Shown: positions 33,170-42,350 of the stretch, one piece after another
How positions within the stretch are numbered: position 1 is the stretch's first letter
How the letters are laid out: each line of letters begins with the position of its first letter
Source: CAWGGS01 sp963822095
GTDB lineage: Bacteria > Desulfobacterota > Desulfobulbia > Desulfobulbales > Desulfocapsaceae
DNA length: 64,000 bases
Direction of reading: 5' to 3'
Assembly: GCA_963822095.1 (NCBI GenBank)
Contig: CAWGGS010000008.1
Span: 1-64,000 of the forward strand
Translations under genes and position numbers: made by a program
The notes under the pieces: generated by a model
What the model saw: only the letters and a program-made list of their open reading frames with translations
What the model was told of the DNA's origin: nothing
Databases searched by the model: none

Positions 33170-33784
33170 ATGAAAGACATAACAGTTGATGCACGAGGGG
33201 TCCTCTGCCCCAAGCCCTTGATCATGACCAAAAAGCAACTCAGTAAAACAGCAAAAGATACAAGCTTTCTGGTCCTTATTGACAATGAAACCTCGAAAGA
33301 AAACGTCGAGCGTTTTCTAAGTGACAACCAGATCAGATTTCAAACCTCGGTTGATGATACTGTCTATACTATCGAGGTAACCAAGACCGAGTCGGAGCTC
33401 AGCCATCCTGCAGCAGAGGAATACTGTCGCCCGGCTACCGGATCTAAGGCTGGTTATGCCTTCTGTTTTACCAGTGACAAAATGGGAGAGGGCCCGGAAG
33501 AGCTTGGTAAAATCCTGATCCAGGGATGCATCAACACCATCAAAGAACTCTCTCCCACTCCGGCCGCACTGGTCTTTTACAACGGCGGGGTAAAAATGGC
33601 CGTCGAAGGCTCGCCGGTACTCGCATCCCTCGAGGAATTGGAGAAGGAAAAGGTCAAGATCCTGGTTTGCGGGACCTGCGCCGACTTTTTCCAGGTCAAA
33701 GAACGGATCAAGGTAGGAAACATTTCGAATATGTATGACATTCTCACGACCTTAGCCCAAGCCGGGCATGTGATCTATCCGTAA
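33170..33784 (+). CDS. yedF: Selenium metabolism protein YedF-like (TusA-DsrE fusion)
   Basis: The 204-residue protein has an N-terminal TusA/SirA-like domain with DARGVLCPKPLIMTKK (C13) and a C-terminal DsrE-like domain ending in VCGTCADFFQVKERIKVGNISNMYDI. This fusion is the selenium-linked YedF type that occurs with selD. It may bind and pass selenium or sulfur. Its stop overlaps the start of the next gene (TAATG), the beginning of a four-gene operon. Confidence 0.85.
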   Translation: MKDITVDARGVLCPKPLIMTKKQLSKTAKDTSFLVLIDNETSKENVERFLSDNQIRFQTSVDDTVYTIEVTKTESELSHPAAEEYCRPATGSKAGYAFCFTSDKMGEGPEELGKILIQGCINTIKELSPTPAALVFYNGGVKMAVEGSPVLASLEELEKEKVKILVCGTCADFFQVKERIKVGNISNMYDILTTLAQAGHVIYP

Positions 33785-34929
33785 TGACAACCAGCTATTT
33801 TCTGCAAGGGCAACGCGGCTATTTTGATTGCGGCGCCACCTCTTTCCCGAAGCCTGCACAGGTTGCCGGGGAAATATCCCGCTATCTCAACCAGATAGGC
33901 GGCCCTTACGGCCGCAGTTTCTACAGCCGGGCCCTTGAAGTATCAGGCATTGTCGAGGAAACCCGATCCCTCTTGGCAGACCTTCTGGGGGTCTCGGGCT
34001 CGGAGAAAATCATCTTCTGCCATAACGCCACCCATGCAGTCAATATCGTCTTGAAGGGACTTGATCTTCCGGGGAAGGACGTGTGGATCAGCCCGCTTGA
34101 ACACAATGCCGTATCGCGACCGCTGAGGCGACTGAAAAGAGAGAAAAAGGTCTCGGTCAGAATTCTCCCGGCGGCACCCGACGGCAGGATCCAGGTGGAA
34201 AGACTCAATGGGCTCTTTTCTGAAAAGACAGCGCTCATTGTCGTTAACCATCAGAGCAACGTCAATGGCGTTGTGCAGCCGATCAGAGAGATCAAGGCCA
34301 CCGCCGGAAACATTCCCATCCTGGTCGATGCCGCCCAGTCCCTCGGTCACCTCCCGGTAAAGGCCGCCGGCTGGGGGCTTGACTTTGTCGCCTTCACCGG
34401 CCATAAGGGGCTCCTGGGTCCCACCGGAACAGGAGGGCTGTACCTGGCCAGAGGACTTTCCCCGCTCATTGAAGGAGGGACCGGCAGCCGGTCCGAGAGT
34501 AGTGCAATGCCTGATTTCCTCCCGGATAAATTCGAGGCGGGGACTCCCAATATAGCCGGTATTTTCGGCCTCAGGGCCGCGTTGCTGCACCGACCGGCAC
34601 CGGCCCATACCAGAGAGGATTTTGTCGATCTGCTGGATGGCTGTAAAAAACTTGACGGCCTCAAGGTCCACGCGGCATATTCAGAGGGGCATCAGGGTGA
34701 ACTCTTCTCCATAACCAGCAGCCGGTTTGATCCATCAACACTCGGAATGCGGCTCTATGAAGACTTCGGAATCGAGACCAGGTTAGGCCTCCACTGTGCA
34801 CCACTGGCCCACCACCATATCGGGACCTTTCCCCAAGGCACCGTTCGAATTTCTCCATCAATCTATCATGTGAAAGAGGACTTTGAAATGCTGCTGCATT
34901 ATCTTAGCAAACTCTCAAATTCAGGGTAA
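33784..34929 (+). CDS. Cysteine desulfurase family protein (class V aminotransferase)
   Basis: The 381-residue PLP protein belongs to the cysteine desulfurase/selenocysteine lyase group: the PLP lysine is K208 in FTGHKGLLGPTGTGGLYL and the catalytic cysteine is C338 in RLGLHCAPLAHHHIGTFPQGTVRIS. It can mobilise sulfur or selenium as persulfide or perselenide. Its place between yedF and DUF3343-selD suggests supply of selenium for selenophosphate, although direct evidence is absent. It starts inside the yedF stop and ends two bases before the next gene. Confidence 0.85.
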   Translation: MTTSYFLQGQRGYFDCGATSFPKPAQVAGEISRYLNQIGGPYGRSFYSRALEVSGIVEETRSLLADLLGVSGSEKIIFCHNATHAVNIVLKGLDLPGKDVWISPLEHNAVSRPLRRLKREKKVSVRILPAAPDGRIQVERLNGLFSEKTALIVVNHQSNVNGVVQPIREIKATAGNIPILVDAAQSLGHLPVKAAGWGLDFVAFTGHKGLLGPTGTGGLYLARGLSPLIEGGTGSRSESSAMPDFLPDKFEAGTPNIAGIFGLRAALLHRPAPAHTREDFVDLLDGCKKLDGLKVHAAYSEGHQGELFSITSSRFDPSTLGMRLYEDFGIETRLGLHCAPLAHHHIGTFPQGTVRISPSIYHVKEDFEMLLHYLSKLSNSG

Positions 34930-34931
34930 CC

Positions 34932-35171
34932 ATGCTCTTTCTTTTTCAATCCACCCATGACGTGATCCTGGCGGAGAAGGCGGTCAGGACCCGAAGTATT
35001 CCCTGTCGGGTGATCCCCGTCCCCCGCTCCATCTCCTCCCAATGCGGGATGGCACTGGAGATCACTGGAGAATATGCCGAAGAGGCCAAAAGACTCCTGG
35101 CTACCACAGTTCTCCCGAGTGAATCGGGCCAGGAAAAACGTTTCTCAACCTACACCCCAAAAGACGAATAA
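34932..35171 (+). CDS. DUF3343 putative selenium-carrier protein
   Basis: The 79-residue product is a DUF3343 protein: FLFQSTHDVILAEKAVRTRSIPCRVIPVPRSISSQCGMALEI covers the conserved core, with C26 and the C in SSQCGMA. Members are found next to selD and yedF and are thought to carry or shuttle selenium. It is embedded in the operon, two bases after the desulfurase and overlapping the selD start by one base. Confidence 0.85.
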   Translation: MLFLFQSTHDVILAEKAVRTRSIPCRVIPVPRSISSQCGMALEITGEYAEEAKRLLATTVLPSESGQEKRFSTYTPKDE

Positions 35172-36220
35172 TGACGCGAGATTTTGACCTCCTGCAGACC
35201 GTGGAACAAGGCGGTTGCTCAGCAAAACTGCCGGCCCAACTCCTGGATACGATCATAAAGAAAATTCCAGTCCTGTCACAGGACCAACTTCTGATCGGCA
35301 CCGATACCCATGATGACGCAGCCGTCTGGAAAGTCGACCAACACACTGCCATTATAAGCACCACCGACTTTTTCCCACCGCTCTGCTCTGACCCCTATGA
35401 GTTCGGCCAGATCGCTGCCGCCAATGCCTTAAGCGATGTTTTTGCGATGGGAGGGAAGGCGGTGATGGCCTTGAACCTGGTCATGTTTCCGTCTTCCAGA
35501 ATAGATATCGGGGTACTCGAGGAAATCCTCAAAGGAGGGGCGGAAAAGGTGGCCGAGGCTCAGGCCAGCCTTGCCGGAGGGCACACGATCGATGACTATC
35601 CGCCTAAATACGGCCTTGCCGTAACAGGAATCGTCCATCCAGACAAGATCATCACCAACAGTTGTGCAAAAGCGGGAGAGAAGCTCATTCTGGCCAAACC
35701 CATCGGCACCGGAACAATTATTGCCGGACAACGCATAGACGAAATCTCACAAACCGACTATCAGGCAGCGCTGGACGGGATGAAACTCCTTAACAAAAAC
35801 GGTGCGGAGGTCATGCGTAAGCATCACGTCCGCTGCGCAACCGATATTACCGGCTTTGGTCTGCTGGGCCATGTGTATGAGATGGCCGCAGGCAGCGGCG
35901 TCAGTGTCCGGATCGACAGCACTGCCGTACCACTACTGGCAGGCGCTTACTCCCTGGTCGACATGGGCTGTATCCCCGGCGCATCCTTTCGCAATCTGCG
36001 CTATACCGATCACCATGTCCGTTTTGCAAACGACATCGACTACAACCTGAAGATGCTGCTGGTGGACGCCCAGACGTCAGGAGGCCTGTTGATTTCCTGT
36101 CCGACCGACACGGCATCCCTGGTGGTTGCCGACCTCCGGGGCTGCGGCTATACGGACGCAGCCATTGTCGGATCGGTGGAAACCCAGGTGGACGATAAGG
36201 CATCCGTCATCGTCGAATGA
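35171..36220 (+). CDS. selD: Selenide, water dikinase (selenophosphate synthetase)
   Basis: The 349-residue enzyme makes selenophosphate from selenide and ATP, needed for selenocysteine and selenouridine. The catalytic site is a cysteine, C16 in EQGGCSAKLP, with K19 (many relatives use selenocysteine here). The AIR-synthase-type ATP-binding glycine and aspartate motifs follow: TDTHDDAAVW, STTDFFPPLCSDPYEFGQIAAANALSDVFAMGGKA, SLAGGHTIDDYPPKYGLAVTG, and ATDITGFGLLGHVYEMA. It is the last gene of the selenium operon. Confidence 0.95.
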   Translation: MTRDFDLLQTVEQGGCSAKLPAQLLDTIIKKIPVLSQDQLLIGTDTHDDAAVWKVDQHTAIISTTDFFPPLCSDPYEFGQIAAANALSDVFAMGGKAVMALNLVMFPSSRIDIGVLEEILKGGAEKVAEAQASLAGGHTIDDYPPKYGLAVTGIVHPDKIITNSCAKAGEKLILAKPIGTGTIIAGQRIDEISQTDYQAALDGMKLLNKNGAEVMRKHHVRCATDITGFGLLGHVYEMAAGSGVSVRIDSTAVPLLAGAYSLVDMGCIPGASFRNLRYTDHHVRFANDIDYNLKMLLVDAQTSGGLLISCPTDTASLVVADLRGCGYTDAAIVGSVETQVDDKASVIVE

Positions 36221-36305
36221 CCCTGGAAGGGACCGCTGGACAACCACAGTTTACAGTGCATTTATGTTACCAGGTTACCCCCTGCAGCCCGAACCGGTCC
36301 CCTCA

Positions 36306-38198
36306 CTATTTCTTGACTTTACCCTCCGCCATCTCATCGAAACGACAGGTCAGATGCAAAGACTCTCCGTCAAAGGAAGTCTTGACCTTATACGGCAGCG
36401 TCTTGAACAGACTGATCATTCCCTTATTATGGGGAGATGTATAGGCCATCAGGCCGGAAATACCGTTATCACGGGCAGCCCGGGCCAGTTTGCGCATCAA
36501 CAGCTTACCGATACCCTTGCCCTGATAATCAGTGGAGATTGAGAACGCCACTTCGGCCAGGTTGCAGTCGACAAGCAGCATATACTCGCCGACCCCGACA
36601 ATCCTGCCAAACCCGAACTCGCCGACAACCGCCACCAGGGACAGGTCCTTGATGTAGTCGATCTGGGAGGCCGGCTCTACATCGCTGCGTCCGAAGCTGG
36701 CTTTATCATGAAAAAAACGGCGCTGGACATCGTCTTTCTCCAGGTGGTAGTAGTGCTCCTGAATCCTTCGCTCATCAATGGGTTTTGACGGGCGGATGGT
36801 TATCTCTTCACCGTCCCGGGTGATGGTCTCCTCCAGATGCACAGGATAAATACCTCGTGTGGACTCACCCAGCTTGCGTTCACGGCCGATAAGGCGAGCA
36901 TCTTTGGCCTCCTCGAAGAGTTGTTCGCGATGGTTCGGATGGGCGATCTCGATCAGCGCCAGGACCCTCTCCTGCAGGCTCTTGCCCATCAGGTTGACTA
37001 CCCCGTATTCGGTGGCAACATAATGGACGTCCGCCCGCGGAACCACCACGGGAACATCGGTCAACGAGGTCACTATATTGCTCTTGCTTCCGTCACGGTT
37101 GGAAGAGTAGAGCATAAGGATCGACTTTCCGCCTTTAGAGCGTTTGGCGCCCCGGACAAAGTCCGGGATCCCGCTGACACCGGCAAAGAATGTGTGCTCC
37201 GAGGCTTCGGCCGAGACCTGCCCTGTAAGATCTATAGTTTGAGCAACGTTCAGACTCACCATCCGGTTATGCTGTGAGATGACGTAGGGATCGTTGACGT
37301 AATCCGACGGCCTGAACTCCACACCGGGATTGTCGTTTAAGAATTCATACAAATTGGGGCTGCCGATCGCGCACGAAGCCACCAGCTTGCCGTCATTGAC
37401 CCCCTTTCTACGGTTTGTGATAGCGCCTGCGGCAAAGAGATGCATCACGTCATCGGTGATGTATTGAGAATGAAAACCCAGATCATTCTTCTCGGCAAGG
37501 GCCTTTACCGTGGCCTTGGAAGCAGCATCCAGACCGATCTGCAGGGTGGAGCCATCCTCTACAAAACGGGCTATATGTTTGCCGATCCATTCGGCCATCG
37601 GCGACTGATCGCGCAGCGTCGTCGACAGCAGCGGCTCCTCATGCTCCACCAGGTAGTGCACATTATTGACGTGGATAAAGCTCTGTCCCATGGTCCGCGG
37701 CATTTGCGGGTTGACCTGAGCGATGACCAGATCAGCGCTTTGGGCTGCGGCAAGCGTCACATCCACCGAGATGCCCAGGCTCATCCAGCCGAAGTCATCC
37801 GGCGGTGACGTCTGGACAAGCGCCACATGCAGGGGCATCTTGCGACTTAAAAACAGATTCGGTATCTCCGACATGTTCACCGGGGTGATAAAACGCATAT
37901 GACGGGCAATTTGCTCGGTTTTTGCGGAGCCCAGATACAGGGTCCGGATCGAAAGGCTGTAATCTTTGGTCTTGTCGGCAATGATTGAGAGCGACGTCGT
38001 CTCACGACTCATCATGCGGACGATCTCGAGACCGCTCACCTTGGCGGCAGCCTCGGAAAGGGCTCGGACCAACTCCTGGGGCTCGCCGCAGGCCGAGCCG
38101 ACATAGACCCGCCTGCCGGGGCGAATCATCGCAACAGCTTCTTTGGCAGTCCGCAATTTTTCCCTGTAACCATCCGCCCAATAGAGTGAACGCACCAT
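36306..38198 (-). CDS. Acetyl-CoA hydrolase/CoA-transferase fused to GNAT acetyltransferase
   Basis: Residues 1 to about 440 form a family I CoA-transferase of the acetyl-CoA hydrolase/4-hydroxybutyrate CoA-transferase type, with C-terminal blocks SAEASEHTFFAGVSGIPDFVRGAKRS and VHYVATEYGVVNLMGKSLQERV; residues about 490-625 are a GNAT N-acyltransferase with FSISTDYQGKGIGKLLMRKL. The fused arrangement is known in delta-proteobacteria and pseudomonads. At the site where relatives carry the nucleophilic glutamate (HTE), this protein has Q245 in FHSQYITDD, so CoA-transfer activity is open to doubt. A GGAGGAGG site precedes the ATG. Substrates of the two parts are unknown. Confidence 0.8.
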   Translation of the reverse strand: MVRSLYWADGYREKLRTAKEAVAMIRPGRRVYVGSACGEPQELVRALSEAAAKVSGLEIVRMMSRETTSLSIIADKTKDYSLSIRTLYLGSAKTEQIARHMRFITPVNMSEIPNLFLSRKMPLHVALVQTSPPDDFGWMSLGISVDVTLAAAQSADLVIAQVNPQMPRTMGQSFIHVNNVHYLVEHEEPLLSTTLRDQSPMAEWIGKHIARFVEDGSTLQIGLDAASKATVKALAEKNDLGFHSQYITDDVMHLFAAGAITNRRKGVNDGKLVASCAIGSPNLYEFLNDNPGVEFRPSDYVNDPYVISQHNRMVSLNVAQTIDLTGQVSAEASEHTFFAGVSGIPDFVRGAKRSKGGKSILMLYSSNRDGSKSNIVTSLTDVPVVVPRADVHYVATEYGVVNLMGKSLQERVLALIEIAHPNHREQLFEEAKDARLIGRERKLGESTRGIYPVHLEETITRDGEEITIRPSKPIDERRIQEHYYHLEKDDVQRRFFHDKASFGRSDVEPASQIDYIKDLSLVAVVGEFGFGRIVGVGEYMLLVDCNLAEVAFSISTDYQGKGIGKLLMRKLARAARDNGISGLMAYTSPHNKGMISLFKTLPYKVKTSFDGESLHLTCRFDEMAEGKVKK

Positions 38199-38444
38199 AG
38201 CCTCCTCCTTGACTTTTGTATAACCACATTGGGCAACTCCAGGTGAATCGCCCGCTCAATATAGGAAATCCGTTCTCTTTAGCGTAAGTCAGGACAGTAG
38301 CCCCTGTCAAGCAAATGCGGACAATCGTGTTTTTCTCGATCCTTTCCCGAAGTATTATATATTTTTCCTATTTGACTTATTAAAGATCTATTGCTAAACG
38401 AGTGTACTCCTGTAACGAAGGTGCACAAACACCATGCAAATCCT

Positions 38445-39587
38445 ATGAAGTCACCACGAGACACAAATATTCTCAGGCCTTGCGCCCTGCCCGGCCCCAC
38501 CACTCACTCACCCGGCATTCAGACAGCTCAAGAGATGGCCCGTCAATGTAACCGCTGCGGACTCTGCCAAACTGACTGTGATTTCTTGAAAAACTTCGGC
38601 CTCCCGGCAGATATTGCAGAAAAATATTACACTGCCCCGGCCACCAGCTGTACAATAGCCTTTTCCTGCAGCCTCTGTGGTCTCTGCAAGGCGATATGCC
38701 CTCTTGGTCTGGACCCTGCACGAATGTTTCTTGATATGAGAAGAGATTCTTTTAATAACGGAAACGGGAACTTTCTACGGCACAAAAGGGTACTGAACTA
38801 CGAAAGGAAGGGAACCTCAAAACGTTATACCTGGCAAACACTGAAAAATGACTGCACCACCATCTTTTTCCCCGGTTGTGCCCTGCCGGGCACCAGACCG
38901 CAAAAGACTCTGCAGCTTTACTCCTATCTGCAGAGCCACGATCCCGACATGGGTTTAGTCCTCGACTGTTGTTCAAGACCGTCCCATGATCTCGGCAGAC
39001 AGCCATGTTTCGAGGCTGCTTTTTCCAATCTGAATACAACACTGATCCGGAAGGGAATACAAAAAGTAATCGTGGCCTGCCCCAGCTGTTACGAGGTTTT
39101 TTCCCAGTATGGCAAAGGCCTTGAGATCACCACAATCTATGAATATATGGTCCGGCAGGGTTTTGCCGTTAAAGGTTGTTTACACGGGGAGGTTACCGTG
39201 CACGACCCCTGTGTCATCAGGGAAAAATCCGATCTGCACGATGCCGTACGCACTCTAATTCGAGCCCATGGGCTTACCATCTGTGAGATGACGCATGCGA
39301 AGGAAAAAACTCTCTGTTGTGGGGAAGGAGGAGCTGTTGCCTCTATTGACAAGAATCTTTCCCGGCAATGGGGACGCAGACGAAAACGAGAGTCCATGGG
39401 CCGTCCCATCCTTACCTACTGTGCCGGTTGCGCGGCAGAACTGAACAAATCCTCCCCGACCTATCATCTTATCGATCTGCTCTTCGAGCCTGAAAAAACC
39501 ATCAACGGCAAGGTCAGGGTTTCCCGGGCGCCGATTACGTATCTCAACAGACTCTGTCTGAAAAAAACGTTACAACGGCAAAGATAA
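38445..39587 (+). CDS. CCG-domain Fe-S electron-transfer protein (GlcF/HdrD-like)
   Basis: The 380-residue protein has two 4Fe-4S motifs near the N-terminus (C35xxC38xxC41xxxC45 and C75xxC78xxC81xxxC85) and two cysteine-rich CCG regions typical of heterodisulfide reductase HdrB/D and glycolate oxidase GlcF: VLDCCSRPSHDLG and EKTLCCGEGGAV. It probably passes electrons between a flavoprotein and a membrane or thiol acceptor. No flavoprotein subunit lies next to it. The start is uncertain: ATG 38445 is listed; in-frame alternatives at 38391 (TTG) and 38421 (GTG) exist and none has a good ribosome binding site. Confidence 0.8.
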   Translation: MKSPRDTNILRPCALPGPTTHSPGIQTAQEMARQCNRCGLCQTDCDFLKNFGLPADIAEKYYTAPATSCTIAFSCSLCGLCKAICPLGLDPARMFLDMRRDSFNNGNGNFLRHKRVLNYERKGTSKRYTWQTLKNDCTTIFFPGCALPGTRPQKTLQLYSYLQSHDPDMGLVLDCCSRPSHDLGRQPCFEAAFSNLNTTLIRKGIQKVIVACPSCYEVFSQYGKGLEITTIYEYMVRQGFAVKGCLHGEVTVHDPCVIREKSDLHDAVRTLIRAHGLTICEMTHAKEKTLCCGEGGAVASIDKNLSRQWGRRRKRESMGRPILTYCAGCAAELNKSSPTYHLIDLLFEPEKTINGKVRVSRAPITYLNRLCLKKTLQRQR

Positions 39588-39606
39588 CATCCAGACTTCC
39601 GGCTTT

Positions 39607-39838
39607 TCCGGATTGATAGTACTTGTTTATAACGCGGGAGGCAGAGGGCGTCTCTGGAGGACGCCTCGCGGAGGCCCGAAGGGGAACCACACAGGGCCCG
39701 GAGCGGTGCGGACAGGACGTCCGCACCTGACAGCCGTGGTTTACCGGCGATAAGGCCGCAAAGTAGCGTCCGGAAGCGATGCACTCTGCCGGATTGTTCC
39801 TTTCGGCTCTACAAAAGAACGCTTTATTCAGATGAACC
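39607..39838 (-). repeat. Dispersed intergenic repeat (about 240 bp family), copy B
   Basis: Read on the minus strand this copy matches 56598-56860 over its full length: GCAGAGTGCATCGCTT, CGGACGCT, GCGGCCTTATC, CCACGGCT, the hairpin GGTGCGGAC/GTCCGCACC (39705-39727), TCCGGGCC, GAGGCGTCCTCCAGAGA, GCCTCCCGCGTT and CAATCCGGA. The copy lacks a 20-base piece after CCACGGCT. It fills the gap between the Fe-S protein and an amidohydrolase. Confidence 0.8.
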
Positions 39839-39945
39839 GCATTTCCCTCTGGGTTCCCGAATCGGGCAGGTTGTCATTCCGGCCCATAGGAGCTGTACAC
39901 AAAGCAAACCCCAAAAAACGAGTTCTGGAATAAAAGGTTGCAAAG

Positions 39946-40806
39946 TTACACGCATTTTTCCTGCGACACGGTCCCCAGCACCTTTGCCGCATTGGCACCG
40001 CAGACGGCCTTCATCTGGGACGTGGTCAGTCCCGCCTGCTCCATCTCCTTAAAATACCGACCAGGTTTCAAGAGTGGAAAATCTGTCCCGAGCAGGATCT
40101 TATCAACTCCGGCCAGGGCAATAGACTGGGCATAAATTTCAGACCTGTACAGATAGGGGGAGGCTGCCGTATCAAACCAGACATTGGCCAGGGCCTCCCG
40201 AACCTCTTTCTTTAAAAGGGAATAAAAGAAGATCCCGCCCCCCCAATGGGCAAGAATAATCCGGTTTTCAGGAAATCGTTGCACCAGCGTATAGATCTGC
40301 CGGAGGGTGTTCGGACTTTTACCGGGATACTGATGACCGACCGGCTCGTTTACATGAAGCATGACCGGGCAATCAAACCAGCGCGCCATGGTCATGATCG
40401 GCTCGAGGCTCTCGACACAACGGTCGTCAAGGCCGGAGGTATAAAAGGCCAACTCACCGACGCCGGATAGACCCGCCTTCAGGCAACGTTCAACTTCTGC
40501 TCCAGCCTGCGGATGAAGAGGGTCGACACAGCAAAAGCCGATCAACCTGTCAGGCTGGCGGTGGGTCGCCTCAATAATGTAGTCATTACCCAGCCTGCAT
40601 GTCTCTATATTCTGCCAAGGGAAGCCAAAGACCACGCTTTTATCTACACCTTCCTGGTCCATCATCGAAACTATATCAGTGGCACTTACCAGCTGGGATT
40701 TCGGTGAGTCATACAGCAGACGAAAAGCCGGCTCGCCTGTGAAAAATCGTTCGCGTTCGTTGCGGATCTCCCGCGGGAAAGCATGGGTATGGATATCGAT
40801 AATCAT
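39946..40806 (-). CDS. Amidohydrolase-2 family metal-dependent hydrolase
   Basis: The 286-residue TIM-barrel protein begins MIIDIHTHAFP with the metal-binding HxH and contains CPVMLHVNE, RIILAHWGGG and the LLGTDFPLL active aspartate block of the amidohydrolase-2 (decarboxylase/lactonase) group. It is cytoplasmic and the substrate is unknown. The gene is monocistronic and divergent from an aldolase-like gene. Confidence 0.8.
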   Translation of the reverse strand: MIIDIHTHAFPREIRNERERFFTGEPAFRLLYDSPKSQLVSATDIVSMMDQEGVDKSVVFGFPWQNIETCRLGNDYIIEATHRQPDRLIGFCCVDPLHPQAGAEVERCLKAGLSGVGELAFYTSGLDDRCVESLEPIMTMARWFDCPVMLHVNEPVGHQYPGKSPNTLRQIYTLVQRFPENRIILAHWGGGIFFYSLLKKEVREALANVWFDTAASPYLYRSEIYAQSIALAGVDKILLGTDFPLLKPGRYFKEMEQAGLTTSQMKAVCGANAAKVLGTVSQEKCV

Positions 40807-41050
40807 GATACTCTGTCCTTTAAATAAAATACGGTCTTACTCCTTCAAAATCTGCCCCCCATTCTAGCCACTCCACCCTCAACTTTCCACACCAATCCAA
40901 CGAAAGACTTGATTATTCGAATTTTTATTGGTAGTAACTGTTTTTTCGGTTTCAGACAGTGCATACATTTCCATTTCCGGACGACGATCCGGACATTACA
41001 TATTCTATTTCAGTTTTCAGGCAGACGACCCTGCCACGTGGGAGAATAAC

Positions 41051-42001
41051 ATGTACAGAAAAGAGATCAAGGTCATTGATTGCACGGTCCGCGACGGCGG
41101 TTTGATGAACAAATGGCAGTTCAGCGAAAAATTCGTCAAAAATGTCTACAATGCTCTGGCGGATGCCCGTGTTGATTATATGGAGATCGGTTATCTCAGC
41201 TCAAAAGAGGCCTTTGACCGAAAGGTCTACGGCCCCTGGAAGTTCTGCTTTGAGGACGATCTGCGCAAGATCATAGGCAAAGAGGAAAAGCGGATCAAAC
41301 TTTCGGCCATGGCCGATATCGGCCGCATCGAATACGAAGATATCCCGATAAGTACCGATAGCTCACTGGATATGATTCGAATTGCCTGCTATGCACATCA
41401 GGTAGATTCAGCCATTGCCCTTGCCCACCACTGTCTGGAAAAAGGCTATGAAACCACCATCAATCTAATGGCGGTTTCCACCGTTGGCTTAAGAGAACTC
41501 AACGAGTGCCTGGAAGACCTGAATAAGAGCAAAGTCCCGATCATCTACCTGGTCGACTCTTTCGGGGCTTTTTATTCGGAAGATATCGACACCCTGGCTC
41601 AAAAATACCTGGAACGTCTTCCCGGCAAGACCATCGGCGGCCACTTCCACAACAACCAGCAACTGGCCTTTGCCAACACCATCTCTGCAATAATCAACGG
41701 CGTCAACTTCCTCGATGCGACATTGTACGGTATCGGCAGGGGCGCAGGGAACTGCCCTCTTGAGCTGCTCCTTTCCTTCCTGAAAAATCCGAAATTCAGG
41801 GTCCGGCCGATCATCAAATGCATTGAGGAGGAGATATTTCCCTGGCGGGAAAAAATCGACTGGGGGTACTCCGTCCCCTATATGACAACCGGGGTAATGA
41901 ACCAACACCCCAGAACAGCCATGGCCTTGATGGAATCCGACAAAAAGGATGACATAACAGAGTATTACGACACAATATGCAGCGCAGCCGAGACCTACTG
42001 A
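41051..42001 (+). CDS. DRE-TIM aldolase-type protein (HMGL-like)
   Basis: The 316-residue protein has the DRE-TIM metallolyase pattern: IDCTVRDGGLMNKWQFS at the start (with RDGG replacing RDGxQ), IEIGYLSS-like strand, VYLVDSFGAF, GGHFHNNQQLAFANTISAI with the metal-binding His pair, and ATLYGIGRGAGNCPLELL. Such enzymes are homocitrate/isopropylmalate synthases, HMG-CoA lyases or 4-hydroxy-2-oxovalerate aldolases; this one matches a stand-alone aldolase-domain group of unknown substrate. ATG 41051 with GGGAG upstream is chosen over an upstream extension to 40928. Confidence 0.75.
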   Translation: MYRKEIKVIDCTVRDGGLMNKWQFSEKFVKNVYNALADARVDYMEIGYLSSKEAFDRKVYGPWKFCFEDDLRKIIGKEEKRIKLSAMADIGRIEYEDIPISTDSSLDMIRIACYAHQVDSAIALAHHCLEKGYETTINLMAVSTVGLRELNECLEDLNKSKVPIIYLVDSFGAFYSEDIDTLAQKYLERLPGKTIGGHFHNNQQLAFANTISAIINGVNFLDATLYGIGRGAGNCPLELLLSFLKNPKFRVRPIIKCIEEEIFPWREKIDWGYSVPYMTTGVMNQHPRTAMALMESDKKDDITEYYDTICSAAETY

Positions 42002-42021
42002 TAGTGTTGTGAGCTCAAAAT

Positions 42022-42058
42022 GCCCGGTACCGGGATGGATTCTGCCCAGGGACCGGGC
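42022..42058 (+). terminator. Hairpin after the aldolase-type gene
   Basis: GCCCGGTACC at 42022-42031 pairs with GGGACCGGGC at 42049-42058 (one mismatch). It lies about 20 bases after the stop at 42001 and may end the transcript, but only scattered T residues follow. The remainder of 42059-42350 shows no gene. Confidence 0.45.
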
Positions 42059-42350
42059 GCCACTTGCCTTTTGCGCAAGTCCTCCCCACTGAGTAAACAA
42101 TTTCCCTCTCTCTATTGTCTCCATAGGGTCGTATTAATGCTACCGTGTCCCGCTTAGGCCAACCAAAACTGCCCACTCCCGTCCTTTTTTTAACACCAAT
42201 ACCTTGACTCTCTTTTTTAAAAAAAGGATAATCAAATAAATTACCATCTTGGCGCAGTCCAGAGACGGGAGAGTCTCCTCGAAGTCGTATCCCGGTGCCT
42301 GCCCGGAAAAAACCTTTTACGATTGAGAATCAGAGGATTAAGGTTCACCT

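Noticed and set aside
35171..36220. SelD as a selenoprotein with in-frame UGA
   Set aside because: The catalytic position is a normal cysteine codon (C16) and no UGA or SECIS is needed for the frame.
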